Assembly (NCBI GenBank): GCA_944372445.1
Contig: CALVZE010000002.1
Location: forward strand, 1 to 37,174
DNA length: 37,174 nt
Origin: an uncultured Clostridia bacterium
GTDB taxonomy: Bacteria > Bacillota > Clostridia > Christensenellales > UBA1242
Direction of reading: 5' to 3'
Shown: positions 9,182 through 16,221 of the stretch, piece after piece
How the letters are laid out: every line of letters begins with the position of its first letter
Numbering within the stretch: the first letter of the stretch is position 1
Notes under the pieces: model-generated
Databases searched by the model: none
The model's input: only the letters and a program-made list of their open reading frames with translations
Told to the model about the DNA's origin: nothing
Position numbers and translations under genes: made by a program

Positions 9182-10834
9182 ATGAACAAACTTAAAATTA
9201 CATTTTTAGGAGGAGTGGGCGAAATCGGTAAAAATATGACCGCTTTTGAATATGGCGATGATATCATCGTTGTTGATGCTGGGCTTACTTTTCCAGGCGA
9301 TGATATGCCGGGGATAGACGTTGTTGTGCCTGACATATCGTATTTACTCGCAAACAAAGACAAGGTAAGAGCCTTTATCTTAACGCATGGACATGAGGAC
9401 CATATTGGTGGGCTTCCTTTTGTGCTTGACCAAATTAAAGCGCCTATATATGGAAGCAGGTTGACGCTTGCGCTTGCTGAAAATAAGATGAAAGAATATC
9501 CTAAGGTGCAATATAAGGCAATTTCTGTTAAGCCGAAAAATGTCCTTAAAATCGGTCCGTTTGCGATTGAGTTTATTAAGGTTTCACACTCTATTGCTGG
9601 TTCTATGGCGCTTTGTATTTCGACGCCAGCAGGCAATGTCATCCATACAGGCGACTTTAAAATTGACTTCGAGCCTATTGACGGAGTGATGACTGATTTA
9701 CAGCGTTTCGGTGAGTTAGGAAAAAAAGGTGTTAATCTTCTTCTCTGTGAAAGCACCAATGTTTGCAGAAAAGGTTACTCTATGAGCGAGAAAAGTGTTG
9801 GTAGAGCGTTAGAGGAAATTTTTGAAAAGCATCCTGACAACAGATTGATTGTCGCTACTTTTGCTTCTAACATTCATCGTCTTCAACAGATTTTAAATCT
9901 TGCTGAAAAATTTGGCAGAAAAGTGGCGTTTACGGGCAGAAGTATGGTGAATATCTCGGAAGTTGGTTTAAAGCTCGGAGAAATCACTTTTGATAAGAAA
10001 AATTTGATTGATATTGATAAGATTGGAAAGTATGCAGATAGTGAGCTTTTGATTGTCACAACAGGAAGTCAAGGGGAGCCTATGAGTGCTTTAACTCGAA
10101 TGGCAGGCGATGATTTTAAAGGTGTAAAAATTGGCTCTAACGATTTAATTATTTTGTCATCCTCTCCTATTCCTGGCAACGAGAAAGGAGTATATAATGT
10201 CATAAACGCACTTTACCAAAAGGGTGCTGATGTTATCTACGATGAGCTAAGTGAAGTTCATGCGTCAGGGCATGCATGCCAAGAGGAAATCAAAATCATA
10301 CACTCTCTTTGCAAGCCGAAGTTCTTTATTCCTATTCATGGTGAATATAGGCATTTAATGATGCATAAAAGGCTTGCTATGACCCTTGGTATGGAAGAGA
10401 GAAATATCATCCTTCCAACAATCGGGCTTCAAGTTGAACTCACACCTAACAGCATTAAAAAGTCTGGACTTGTAACAGCAGGGCAAAGATTAATTGACGG
10501 TTATGGCATTGGCGACATGGACAGCAATGTGCTTAGAGAGAGAAAGCAACTTTCCGAAGACGGCTTCTGTGTGGTTGTTGTGAATATCAACAATGTTTCC
10601 GGTAATGTTACAGGCGACCCCTTCATTATCACGCGCGGAGTTGTTTATCAAGATGAGGCAGAGAGTTTTGTTCAAGATGCAAAGAATATGATAATTGCCT
10701 CGTTAAAAGAGCAAGATTTGAGAGGTGCAGAGCCGTCTGTCATTAAAAATACAATACGAAGAAATGTGTCGAACTTTATTTTTAAACGAACCAAACGCCG
10801 TCCTATGGTGCTTGCTATTGTCTTTTTGAATTAA
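9182..10834 (+). CDS. rnj: ribonuclease J
   Basis: 550 residues. It is a beta-CASP metallo-beta-lactamase nuclease with 5'-3' exo- and endoribonuclease activity, central to mRNA decay and 16S/23S processing in Gram-positive bacteria. The zinc motif THGHEDHIGG (68-77) is intact, followed by the later metal histidines in VSHSIAGS and HTGDFKID. The beta-CASP region (about 205-370) and the GEYRH motif are present, as is the C-terminal domain. An AAAAGGAG site sits at the correct spacing. The next gene begins one base after the stop, so the two are translationally coupled. Only one RNase J is in the window, and whether it is RnjA or RnjB cannot be decided from sequence alone. Confidence 0.95.
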   Translation: MNKLKITFLGGVGEIGKNMTAFEYGDDIIVVDAGLTFPGDDMPGIDVVVPDISYLLANKDKVRAFILTHGHEDHIGGLPFVLDQIKAPIYGSRLTLALAENKMKEYPKVQYKAISVKPKNVLKIGPFAIEFIKVSHSIAGSMALCISTPAGNVIHTGDFKIDFEPIDGVMTDLQRFGELGKKGVNLLLCESTNVCRKGYSMSEKSVGRALEEIFEKHPDNRLIVATFASNIHRLQQILNLAEKFGRKVAFTGRSMVNISEVGLKLGEITFDKKNLIDIDKIGKYADSELLIVTTGSQGEPMSALTRMAGDDFKGVKIGSNDLIILSSSPIPGNEKGVYNVINALYQKGADVIYDELSEVHASGHACQEEIKIIHSLCKPKFFIPIHGEYRHLMMHKRLAMTLGMEERNIILPTIGLQVELTPNSIKKSGLVTAGQRLIDGYGIGDMDSNVLRERKQLSEDGFCVVVVNINNVSGNVTGDPFIITRGVVYQDEAESFVQDAKNMIIASLKEQDLRGAEPSVIKNTIRRNVSNFIFKRTKRRPMVLAIVFLN

Positions 10835-10835
10835 T

Positions 10836-11417
10836 ATGAACAAGAATGAATTTGCTGGGTTTGATAAAGATGAGTATGTTCCTATCATGAAAGATGAGAG
10901 CATGGCTTTATTGTCTAAGTTTTGCGCAGAAAATAAACCCAAGCGCATCTTAGAAATCGGCACTTATATAGGATTTTCTGCCTCGGTTATGCTTTCGGCT
11001 TGTGACGGAAATCTTGTTACTCTTGAAAAGAATGCTGATAACGCAAAGTTGGCACAAAAAAATTTATCATCGTTCGGTGATAGAGCAAAGGTTATTTTAA
11101 CCGATGCTTTTGACTATATTGTAAGGCAAGATATTGAAAAATTTGATTTGATTTTTTTGGATGGACCAAAAGGGCAATATATTAACTATTTACCATACTT
11201 GAAAAATTTATTAAATGACGGTGGGCTTTTAATTGCTGATAATGTTTATTTTCATGGACTTGTAAGGCAAGAGGGAGCTGTTAAGCATAAGCTTAGGACT
11301 ATTGTTGTCAACCTGCGTAAGTTTTTGAAAGCGATAACTACTGATTTGGATTTTGAGACAACTATATTCGATGTAGGAGACGGCGTGAGTGTTTCTAAAA
11401 AGAGGGGCGGGCATTAG
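10836..11417 (+). CDS. trmR: SAM-dependent O-methyltransferase, TrmR-like
   Basis: 193 residues of the class I SAM O-methyltransferase family 3. The SAM site is EIGTYIGFSASVMLSA (about 41-56), followed by TLEKNADNAKLAQKNL. The acidic metal/substrate region is FLDGPKGQYINYLPYL, then ADNVYFHGLV, and the C-terminal FDVGDGVSVSKK matches the ending of the Bacillus YrrM/TrmR group. TrmR methylates 5-hydroxyuridine at position 34 of tRNA. The assignment to TrmR rather than another OMT is an inference. The ATG is one base after the RNase J stop, with no own ribosome binding site, so it depends on coupling. The last codons overlap the 5' strand of a strong GC-rich hairpin element. Confidence 0.7.
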   Translation: MNKNEFAGFDKDEYVPIMKDESMALLSKFCAENKPKRILEIGTYIGFSASVMLSACDGNLVTLEKNADNAKLAQKNLSSFGDRAKVILTDAFDYIVRQDIEKFDLIFLDGPKGQYINYLPYLKNLLNDGGLLIADNVYFHGLVRQEGAVKHKLRTIVVNLRKFLKAITTDLDFETTIFDVGDGVSVSKKRGGH

Positions 11418-11518
11418 GCAAGCGTGAGGACGCTTGCCTGTCGCCGATTAGGCGACGAAAAATTTTTTATGCAGTATTTAATTTTCCTTTTTGTGTGTAA
11501 AATTTTTCATGCCCGCCC
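11405..11518 (+). other. nested GC-rich hairpin element after trmR
   Basis: An outer 10-bp stem GGGCGGGCAT (11405-11414) / ATGCCCGCCC (11509-11518) encloses two compact hairpins. These are GGCAAGCGT-GAGG-ACGCTTGCC (11417-11438) and GTCGCC-GATTA-GGCGAC (11440-11456). An AT-rich strand follows. The 5' strand of the outer stem is part of the coding end of trmR. At minimum this is a terminator-like structure. The double-hairpin-in-a-stem layout could also be a small structured RNA. Confidence 0.6.
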
Positions 11519-11627
11519 GAGGTATAACAAAAACCACCTTAAACCAAAAATCATTCAAAACATAAAGATTTTTAGTAAAAAATTTAAAAAATGCTAATTT
11601 TATGCAATTTTTTTACAAAAATTCGAC

Positions 11628-11653
11628 AAAAAACACTTGACACGGTGTTTTTT
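11628..11653. promoter_or_regulatory. inverted repeat straddling the -35 box
   Basis: AAAAAACAC (11628-11636) and GTGTTTTTT (11645-11653) are perfect inverted repeats around the TTGACA box. The structure could serve as terminator for upstream transcription (T-run follows) or as a repressor operator. Confidence 0.45.
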
Positions 11654-11665
11654 TATTTTTATCAT
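11637..11665 (+). promoter_or_regulatory. promoter of the DAC-like gene
   Basis: TTGACA (11637-11642), 17-bp spacer, TATCAT (11660-11665). The predicted start is near 11672, giving a 21-nt leader with AAGGA before the ATG at 11693. Confidence 0.7.
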
Positions 11666-11692
11666 AATAATATATGTAATAAGGAACTAATT

Positions 11693-13048
11693 ATGGAAAA
11701 ATCGCATTTTTATGAGTTTGTGAACAGAATGATATTACCGCTTTTTACCGGGTCGTATGTTGCAGGGGAAACAGAATCATCTTCAAGAGATTTAGAGGTG
11801 GCGTTAGGCAAGGGTAATTCTGTGCTGTTGAAACCAAACAAAAGCGATGAGTATAGATTGATTTTAAAAAGAGGGCAACCATTTAAATCATTTGAGGTAA
11901 ATCTTATTAAAACAATTTTAGAGGAGATTTCTCTTCTAACGGAAGCAGGATTAGAAAACACGGTATATTTGCAAAAATTACAAAACACAATCATTGAAAA
12001 AGCACTTATTGACAGCATCACATCTGACATAGCCTCTGAAACGATTATTGGTATCATATCTTCGTTAGACCGCTGGGCAACTCGAACTTATGAGGGTGCA
12101 AATGTGTCTATGGGTATATTTGTCAATTTGTCGAATATTGTCGATGACAGCAAACAAGTGAATTATAGCGATATTATGAATAGTGATTTTTTCGTCAGAA
12201 TAACGGACGGCATTTCATCTTTTGTTGAATTTGACAGAAAGGGCAGTTTAATTGGGTACACAAATTTAAAAAATCCAAAATCGGCGCCAACCGTTTCGCC
12301 TTATATCTTTGATAGAGTAGCTAGAAGTTGCAATGATAAAAGAGTTGGAATAGTGCTAACTGTGCGCGGTGATATTTTAATTTTCTATGCCCGTCAGCTT
12401 ATGTTTGCAAAGCGCAATGGTAAGTGGTGTGTTTATTCTCATGATGAAATTATTAGACTTTTATACAATAATGTATCTTACACTGCAAAACAGATTAGGC
12501 GTGCAATCTATAATACAGCGCTTGATTGTTCCTTTGGTTATATGGGGGCTTGCATAATTTATTTAAATAAGGACAAAACAAAAGAGGCGTTAAAACTTAT
12601 AAATATAGCCGACATTATCTCTGAAACTCATTTTGAAGAGAAAAAGCAAATGGAGCTTGCCGAAGCTTCCAAGCTATATAACATGTCAAACACTCTTCAA
12701 TTTGATGAAAATATTACCTACGAGGAATATCTTACTAAGTTTAATTGTGTCAAAGCAAAATCTATAAGGAATATCATCGCTGGCAAAAAGCTATACGAGC
12801 TTGATAGAAAGTTATTAGAAAATTTGGTCGGTATTGACGGCGCAACGGTCGTTGACTTTGACGGCACTATCATAGCAGTCGGTGCGATTTTGAAGATTGA
12901 AGCGGGTAGTCTTGGTGGAGGTAGGCTTGCAGCCACCAAAAGCATGGCTCGCTACGGCGTTGGTATAAAAGTTTCGCAGGACGGTATCATGCAGGGCTTT
13001 TCAGCCGACAAGCATGGCAAAGTTAAACTTATTTTCAATGTCGGGTAA
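11693..13048 (+). CDS. protein with C-terminal DAC (DisA_N)-like domain
   Basis: 451 residues starting at the ATG after AAGGA. An earlier in-frame ATG at 11591 lies before the promoter and is excluded. The last 71 residues resemble a diadenylate cyclase (DAC/DisA_N) core: DGATVVDFDGTII (382-394) matches the DGA motif, then LGGGRLAATKSMARYGVGI (about 407-425), then VSQDGIMQGFS. Active DAC domains have RHR where this protein has GGR (409-411), so synthesis of c-di-AMP is doubtful. The upstream 370 residues are a long region with a mixed fold (ISSFVEFDRKGSLIGYTNL, VGIVLTVRGDILIFYARQL), possibly a sensor module of the DACN type. It is cytoplasmic, with no membrane helices. It is a single-gene unit before rnpB. 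Confidence 0.55.
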   Translation: MEKSHFYEFVNRMILPLFTGSYVAGETESSSRDLEVALGKGNSVLLKPNKSDEYRLILKRGQPFKSFEVNLIKTILEEISLLTEAGLENTVYLQKLQNTIIEKALIDSITSDIASETIIGIISSLDRWATRTYEGANVSMGIFVNLSNIVDDSKQVNYSDIMNSDFFVRITDGISSFVEFDRKGSLIGYTNLKNPKSAPTVSPYIFDRVARSCNDKRVGIVLTVRGDILIFYARQLMFAKRNGKWCVYSHDEIIRLLYNNVSYTAKQIRRAIYNTALDCSFGYMGACIIYLNKDKTKEALKLINIADIISETHFEEKKQMELAEASKLYNMSNTLQFDENITYEEYLTKFNCVKAKSIRNIIAGKKLYELDRKLLENLVGIDGATVVDFDGTIIAVGAILKIEAGSLGGGRLAATKSMARYGVGIKVSQDGIMQGFSADKHGKVKLIFNVG

Positions 13049-13064
13049 AATTTTTATATTTCTA

Positions 13065-13093
13065 TTGATTTTTAATCTTTAATATTATAAAAT
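13065..13093 (+). promoter_or_regulatory. promoter of rnpB
   Basis: TTGATT (13065-13070), 17-bp spacer, TAAAAT (13088-13093). The predicted +1 is 13100, which is exactly the first base of the P1 helix of RNase P RNA. This gives an internal calibration of -10 to start-site distance for this genome. Confidence 0.8.
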
Positions 13094-13099
13094 ATATAT

Positions 13100-13438
13100 G
13101 TCAGGTAGACAGACGGTCGCGGTTTATCGACTACCGATAAAGCGAGGAAAGTCCGAGCATCAAAAGAACAGGGTGCCAGTTAACGGCTGGTGGAGGCGAC
13201 TCTAAGGATAGTGCAACAGAAATAGACTGCCTTTTGGCGATGGTGGAAAGGTAGGGTAAGAGCCTACCGGGGAGGTGGTAACACTTCTCGCTCTGTAAAC
13301 CCCACCCGATGCAAGGTTAAGTTTGGGCGTATATGTGTTCTTTCATGTCCAACAAAAATACCGCTTGATTTTGTCGGCGACGGCAAAACTAGAAAGATGA
13401 CCGTTTGATACAGAACTCGGCTTATAGTCTAGCTGACT
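13100..13438 (+). ncRNA. rnpB: RNase P RNA (class A)
   Basis: Universal elements are visible: GAGGAAAGTCCGAGC (about 13143-13157) in the P4 5' region and ACAGAACTCGGCTTATAG (about 13410-13427) in the P4 3' region. GGTAAGAGCCTACCGGGGAGG and TGTAAACCCCACC lie in the core. The ends are set by the P1 helix GTCAG...GTAGAC pairing with GTCTAG...CTGAC. Length of about 338 nt and layout fit the ancestral A type. It catalyses 5' maturation of the tRNAs. Confidence 0.96.
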
Positions 13439-13439
13439 T

Positions 13440-13468
13440 AAACAAGCGTTTTGCTTGTTTTAATTTTT
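13440..13468 (+). terminator. terminator of rnpB
   Basis: AAACAAGC (13440-13447) and GCTTGTTT (13453-13460) form an 8-bp stem with loop GTTTT, followed by TAATTTTT. Confidence 0.85.
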
Positions 13469-13473
13469 ATAAA

Positions 13474-13497
13474 AAAAGACGCTTTAATGCGTCTTTT
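13474..13497. terminator. bidirectional terminator between rnpB and the membrane protein gene
   Basis: AAAAGACGC (13474-13482) / GCGTCTTTT (13489-13497), loop TTTAAT, with A- and T-runs on both sides. It can serve the convergent gene on the minus strand and back up rnpB termination. Confidence 0.8.
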
Positions 13498-13528
13498 ATC
13501 TTTTTATTTTGAAGTTTAAGCGTAAAAT

Positions 13529-14305
13529 TTATAAACTTAGGCGGTTATTTTTAAACATTCCTGAAAATACGGCTTCGCATCCTGTTAAGTAGATGCCAAT
13601 AGTCGAAAGAATAAATCCAAAGTCGAAGGAGTTTATGAACTTTACAAAATTACCCGACATGTTAAATAAAGTTATCCAACCAAAACTAAATGCATAGAAT
13701 ACCGAACCGACTGTGGCAAGAAATAAGCCGATAATCATAAGATAGTGCGTTTTAAAATTAAAGCATAAAAACAATATTGTGATTAAAGAATTGATTAAGT
13801 AGATGGCAAATAGCGTGTTTTTTAAGTCGAAATATTGAGGCAAATATTCAGTTAAAACAAAGTATGCGATTACGCTTAATGCCGTTCTAACTGCGATATT
13901 CAGGACTTTCAAACCCGCTCCTTTTGCTAGAACTATCGTGTATAATGCGAGAATAAGCGTGTGTGCAAGAAGGGCGTATAGCATGATATCTTTTGCAAGT
14001 GTGATGTCGTCAAGTGTTTTTGCATTGTCTATGCTAAATAAAAAGTAAACAGCCACACAATAAGCAATTAAAGATATTGTTATAAAAATGCTCTTTTTGT
14101 TGATTTTTAGCAAGCATAAACACATCAAAAAAACTAAGCCTACCGCAACAATTTTGAAAATGTTGGGTCTGAACCATTTTGCACCGTCAATACTTAAATC
14201 AGGGCTTATCGCAACAAAAACCACACTTGCAAGTATAAGTATGGTGAAAATAATGAAAAATGTCATTCTGACTTTGCTTATTTGCCTTCCATTTTTGTAA
14301 CTCAT
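13529..14305 (-). CDS. polytopic membrane protein of unknown function
   Basis: 258 residues with about eight hydrophobic helices spread evenly from residue 12 to 250 and a short basic N-terminus (MSYKNGRQISKVR). I do not recognise a family, and no catalytic motif is evident. The start is supported by an extended -10 promoter whose start site is the A of the ATG. There is no ribosome binding site. It is a single gene convergent with rnpB. Confidence 0.65.
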   Translation of the reverse strand: MSYKNGRQISKVRMTFFIIFTILILASVVFVAISPDLSIDGAKWFRPNIFKIVAVGLVFLMCLCLLKINKKSIFITISLIAYCVAVYFLFSIDNAKTLDDITLAKDIMLYALLAHTLILALYTIVLAKGAGLKVLNIAVRTALSVIAYFVLTEYLPQYFDLKNTLFAIYLINSLITILFLCFNFKTHYLMIIGLFLATVGSVFYAFSFGWITLFNMSGNFVKFINSFDFGFILSTIGIYLTGCEAVFSGMFKNNRLSL

Positions 14306-14311
14306 AACACT

Positions 14312-14320
14312 ATTATATCA
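14312..14320 (-). promoter_or_regulatory. extended -10 promoter, predicted leaderless
   Basis: On the minus strand TGATATAAT (TATAAT at 14312-14317) stands six bases before the ATG at 14305. The predicted +1 equals the A of the ATG. No good -35 box is seen, as allowed for extended -10 promoters. Confidence 0.65.
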
Positions 14321-14407
14321 AATTTACATCATAAATACTAATAAAAACGCCATGATTTTCAAACTTTTTTTACAAACTTAAATTTCTGTGGCGTATGGCA
14401 AATATAG

Positions 14408-14459
14408 ACTTGGTTTTTGAGATGTTTCGACAGTGGTCACTCCCTTGCTCAGAATGACA
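14408..14459 (+). repeat. dispersed repeat family 2 copy
   Basis: Begins near TGGTTTTTGAGATG, then TTTCGACAGTGGTCAC and TTGCTCAGAATGACA. Related copies lie at 28108-28152, 32549-32592, 32620-32657 and, inverted, 33206-33252. Confidence 0.7.
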
Positions 14460-14516
14460 ATTCTAAGAGTCAAAACAAACAGTCACAAATTTAAAGGTTT
14501 TGGCATAACTAATACT

Positions 14517-14615
14517 ATGGAAAAAGAAAAGAAAAATATCAAAATTATTTGTATTAAAGCGCCACGCTTTTTAGTTCCGTTTTTGAAAATGTTTTTAAAA
14601 GATAAAAACGAATAA
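14517..14615 (+). CDS. spoVM: SpoVM-like spore coat anchoring peptide
   Basis: A 32-residue basic amphipathic peptide. Its middle, IKIICIKAPRFLVPFLKMF, lines up with Bacillus SpoVM (core IKLPKFLGGIVRAM). The shared pattern is I-K-x-P-[K/R]-F-L followed by a hydrophobic/basic helix. The proline that kinks the SpoVM helix is kept. SpoVM sits on the convex forespore membrane and recruits SpoIVA to start coat assembly. Here the N-terminus is seven residues longer (MEKEKKN). There is no ribosome binding site. The sequence GGCATAACTAAT just before the ATG could be a sporulation (sigma-E-type) -10 region, but this is weak. Assignment is by pattern only. Confidence 0.6.
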   Translation: MEKEKKNIKIICIKAPRFLVPFLKMFLKDKNE

Positions 14616-14730
14616 TTTTCGATAATAGTCATAAGAAAATTAGAATTTTCGGCATAAAAAGCCAATTTTGCCGTCAAAATGGCGTCACAATTTTCGCAAT
14701 TGTAAAATATTGTAAAAATCATTAATAAAT

Positions 14731-14759
14731 AAATGGCATAAACTTTGACTTTGCCATTT
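14731..14759. promoter_or_regulatory. inverted repeat around the -35 box of the regulator gene
   Basis: AAATGGCA (14731-14738) and TGCCATTT (14752-14759) flank TTGACT. A T-run follows, so it may end transcription from upstream or bind a regulator. The arrangement parallels the repeat at 11628-11653. Confidence 0.4.
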
Positions 14760-14774
14760 TTTATTATTTATAAT
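14745..14774 (+). promoter_or_regulatory. promoter of the sigma-region-4-like gene
   Basis: TTGACT (14745-14750), 18-bp spacer, TATAAT (14769-14774). The leader of about 22 nt includes AAAGGAG before the ATG at 14803. Confidence 0.7.
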
Positions 14775-14802
14775 TTTTCATGGTTACAAAGGAGAGTAAT
14801 TT

Positions 14803-15300
14803 ATGAAAGAAAATATTTGGGCTAAAACAATTTTAGGTGCATACAGGCACTTAGAGGCAGTCGCAGATGCTATTGACAAGATTATATTAAAGACGGCGTT
14901 AAATTCCTATCATTTTTCTTTAGATACCAACGATGTTTATCAAACGTCCAACAAGCTTATTGAGCTTGGCGAGAGAAAGGTGACACTTATTAATCTTAAA
15001 GTTTTGGTTGAAGAAATGCTTTCAAAACTCGATTCAAAAGACGCCGATATTCTCATTTGTCGCTATATTGAGAATATGAAGTTTAAAGATATAGCTCTTG
15101 AAAAAGGCATAGGCATTAGGACTGTTTTTAGAAGACTAGATAGAGCTGAGGATATGTTTAGTAAAAAACTTTTAAATTTGGGTTATTCAAGTTTGAAACT
15201 TAAAAATATGCTTAGAAACGAAACTTGGATATTAAATTATTACGATTATATTTCTTCTGCAAAAGGTGATGATTTAGCAATTAAAAACATTGCCTTATAA
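14803..15300 (+). CDS. sigma-70 region 4-like DNA-binding protein
   Basis: 165 residues with an AAAGGAG site. The central part (about 70-125) reads LSKLDSKDADILICRYIENMKFKDIALEKGIGIRTVFRRLDRAEDMF when taken in pieces, and it resembles a sigma region 4 helix-turn-helix: an acidic helix ending in CRYIE, a turn KFKDIALEKG, and recognition helix IRTVFRRLDRA. No sigma region 2 is present, so it is not a complete sigma factor. Phage late regulators (ArpU/RinA type) have this design. The terminase gene 0.9 kb downstream fits a phage origin, which is an inference. Confidence 0.6.
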   Translation: MKENIWAKTILGAYRHLEAVADAIDKIILKTALNSYHFSLDTNDVYQTSNKLIELGERKVTLINLKVLVEEMLSKLDSKDADILICRYIENMKFKDIALEKGIGIRTVFRRLDRAEDMFSKKLLNLGYSSLKLKNMLRNETWILNYYDYISSAKGDDLAIKNIAL

Positions 15301-15367
15301 CATGATTTAATGAGTGGTATTCGTAAATTTGTTTAAGTTGCAGGCGTTTGTTTTTAATAGCGTTTTA

Positions 15368-16129
15368 CTACAAATCGCTATCGTCAAATTCAAAGTAATC
15401 GCCATGGTGAACTTTTCTTATTTTCTTTTCAGTATTTACTTTTTTACTCAATTTGTTCGGTTTTATAAGAAAATAGAGAATAAATGCGCTTGGAATTAAA
15501 ATCGCAATTATCAAAAGAACTTTTGTGCCTGTGGATAGAGAGCTAAACTCAGGTGTAGAACTACTTAGGGCGCTTTCGTCTACTTCTTTAAATTCCTCAT
15601 TATTGATAGCGATATTTGGTAGGCTGTTTGCTACCACAGAATAGATATATCCATGATAGATATTTCCATTGTTGTTTACGGATGCATAATACCATATATC
15701 ACTTTTATCGCTTGCTAGTTCGCCAGAAGTTGCACCATAGTAGGTTAAGGTTTGATTTTCGCTTAATTCGCATAACGCATTTGAATTAGTGTTTGCTTGT
15801 TCGTATAGAGAGTAGGAAGTGAAGATAGAAAAGGACAGGTTAAGGTATGGTGATGACGGAGTCCCTTCCATAAGACGAACATCACTTTTTAAAACATAAC
15901 CCGCTAGGTCTTTATAGGTAACTTGATAGTAATCATCTCTGATGTCGTTTATTTTCACAAAGTAGGAATAAGGAAGTTTAAAAAGAGTTGAGGAAGCATT
16001 AGGCGATGAAAAGAGATAGACATTTTCTGACGCTATCTTTCCATAAAAATCGCCGTCCACTTCTGCATGGGAAATATATGGACAAGTTGGTAATAATAAG
16101 ACAAAAATGAAGATTAAAAGTTTTTTCAT
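15368..16129 (-). CDS. secreted, membrane-anchored SH3-like domain protein
   Basis: 253 residues. A Sec signal peptide covers 1-22 (KKLLIFIFVLLLPTCPYISHA). Two bacterial SH3-like segments follow: about 30-80 (YGKIASENVYLFSSPNASS ... YYQVTYKDLAGYVLKSDVRL) and about 95-165. A serine-rich linker leads to a single membrane helix near 203-222 (VLLIIAILIPSAFILYFLI) and a basic then acidic cytoplasmic tail. The topology is an extracellular pair of SH3b domains anchored at the C-terminus, which suggests contact with peptidoglycan. The start has a -10 box (TATAAT) six bases upstream, so the mRNA is likely leaderless. The short GAGG just before the ATG is too close to act as a normal ribosome binding site. 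Confidence 0.75.
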   Translation of the reverse strand: MKKLLIFIFVLLLPTCPYISHAEVDGDFYGKIASENVYLFSSPNASSTLFKLPYSYFVKINDIRDDYYQVTYKDLAGYVLKSDVRLMEGTPSSPYLNLSFSIFTSYSLYEQANTNSNALCELSENQTLTYYGATSGELASDKSDIWYYASVNNNGNIYHGYIYSVVANSLPNIAINNEEFKEVDESALSSSTPEFSSLSTGTKVLLIIAILIPSAFILYFLIKPNKLSKKVNTEKKIRKVHHGDYFEFDDSDL

Positions 16130-16135
16130 ACCTCA

Positions 16136-16164
16136 ATTATAAGCTTTGGCATTTTTCTTTTAAA
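16136..16164 (-). promoter_or_regulatory. promoter of the SH3-domain gene, predicted leaderless
   Basis: Minus strand: TTTAAA (16159-16164, 4 of 6 matches to the -35 consensus), 17-bp spacer, TATAAT (16136-16141). Predicted +1 is 16129, the A of the ATG. Confidence 0.6.
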
Positions 16165-16221
16165 AAGAGAAATTTGTCTAATAATACTATATTATTTATT
16201 ATTTTGTTTTTTGGAGAAAGC

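Noticed and set aside
9151..9759. 202-codon ORF on the minus strand inside the RNase J gene
   Set aside because: It lies fully opposite a well-supported conserved gene and has no motif of its own.
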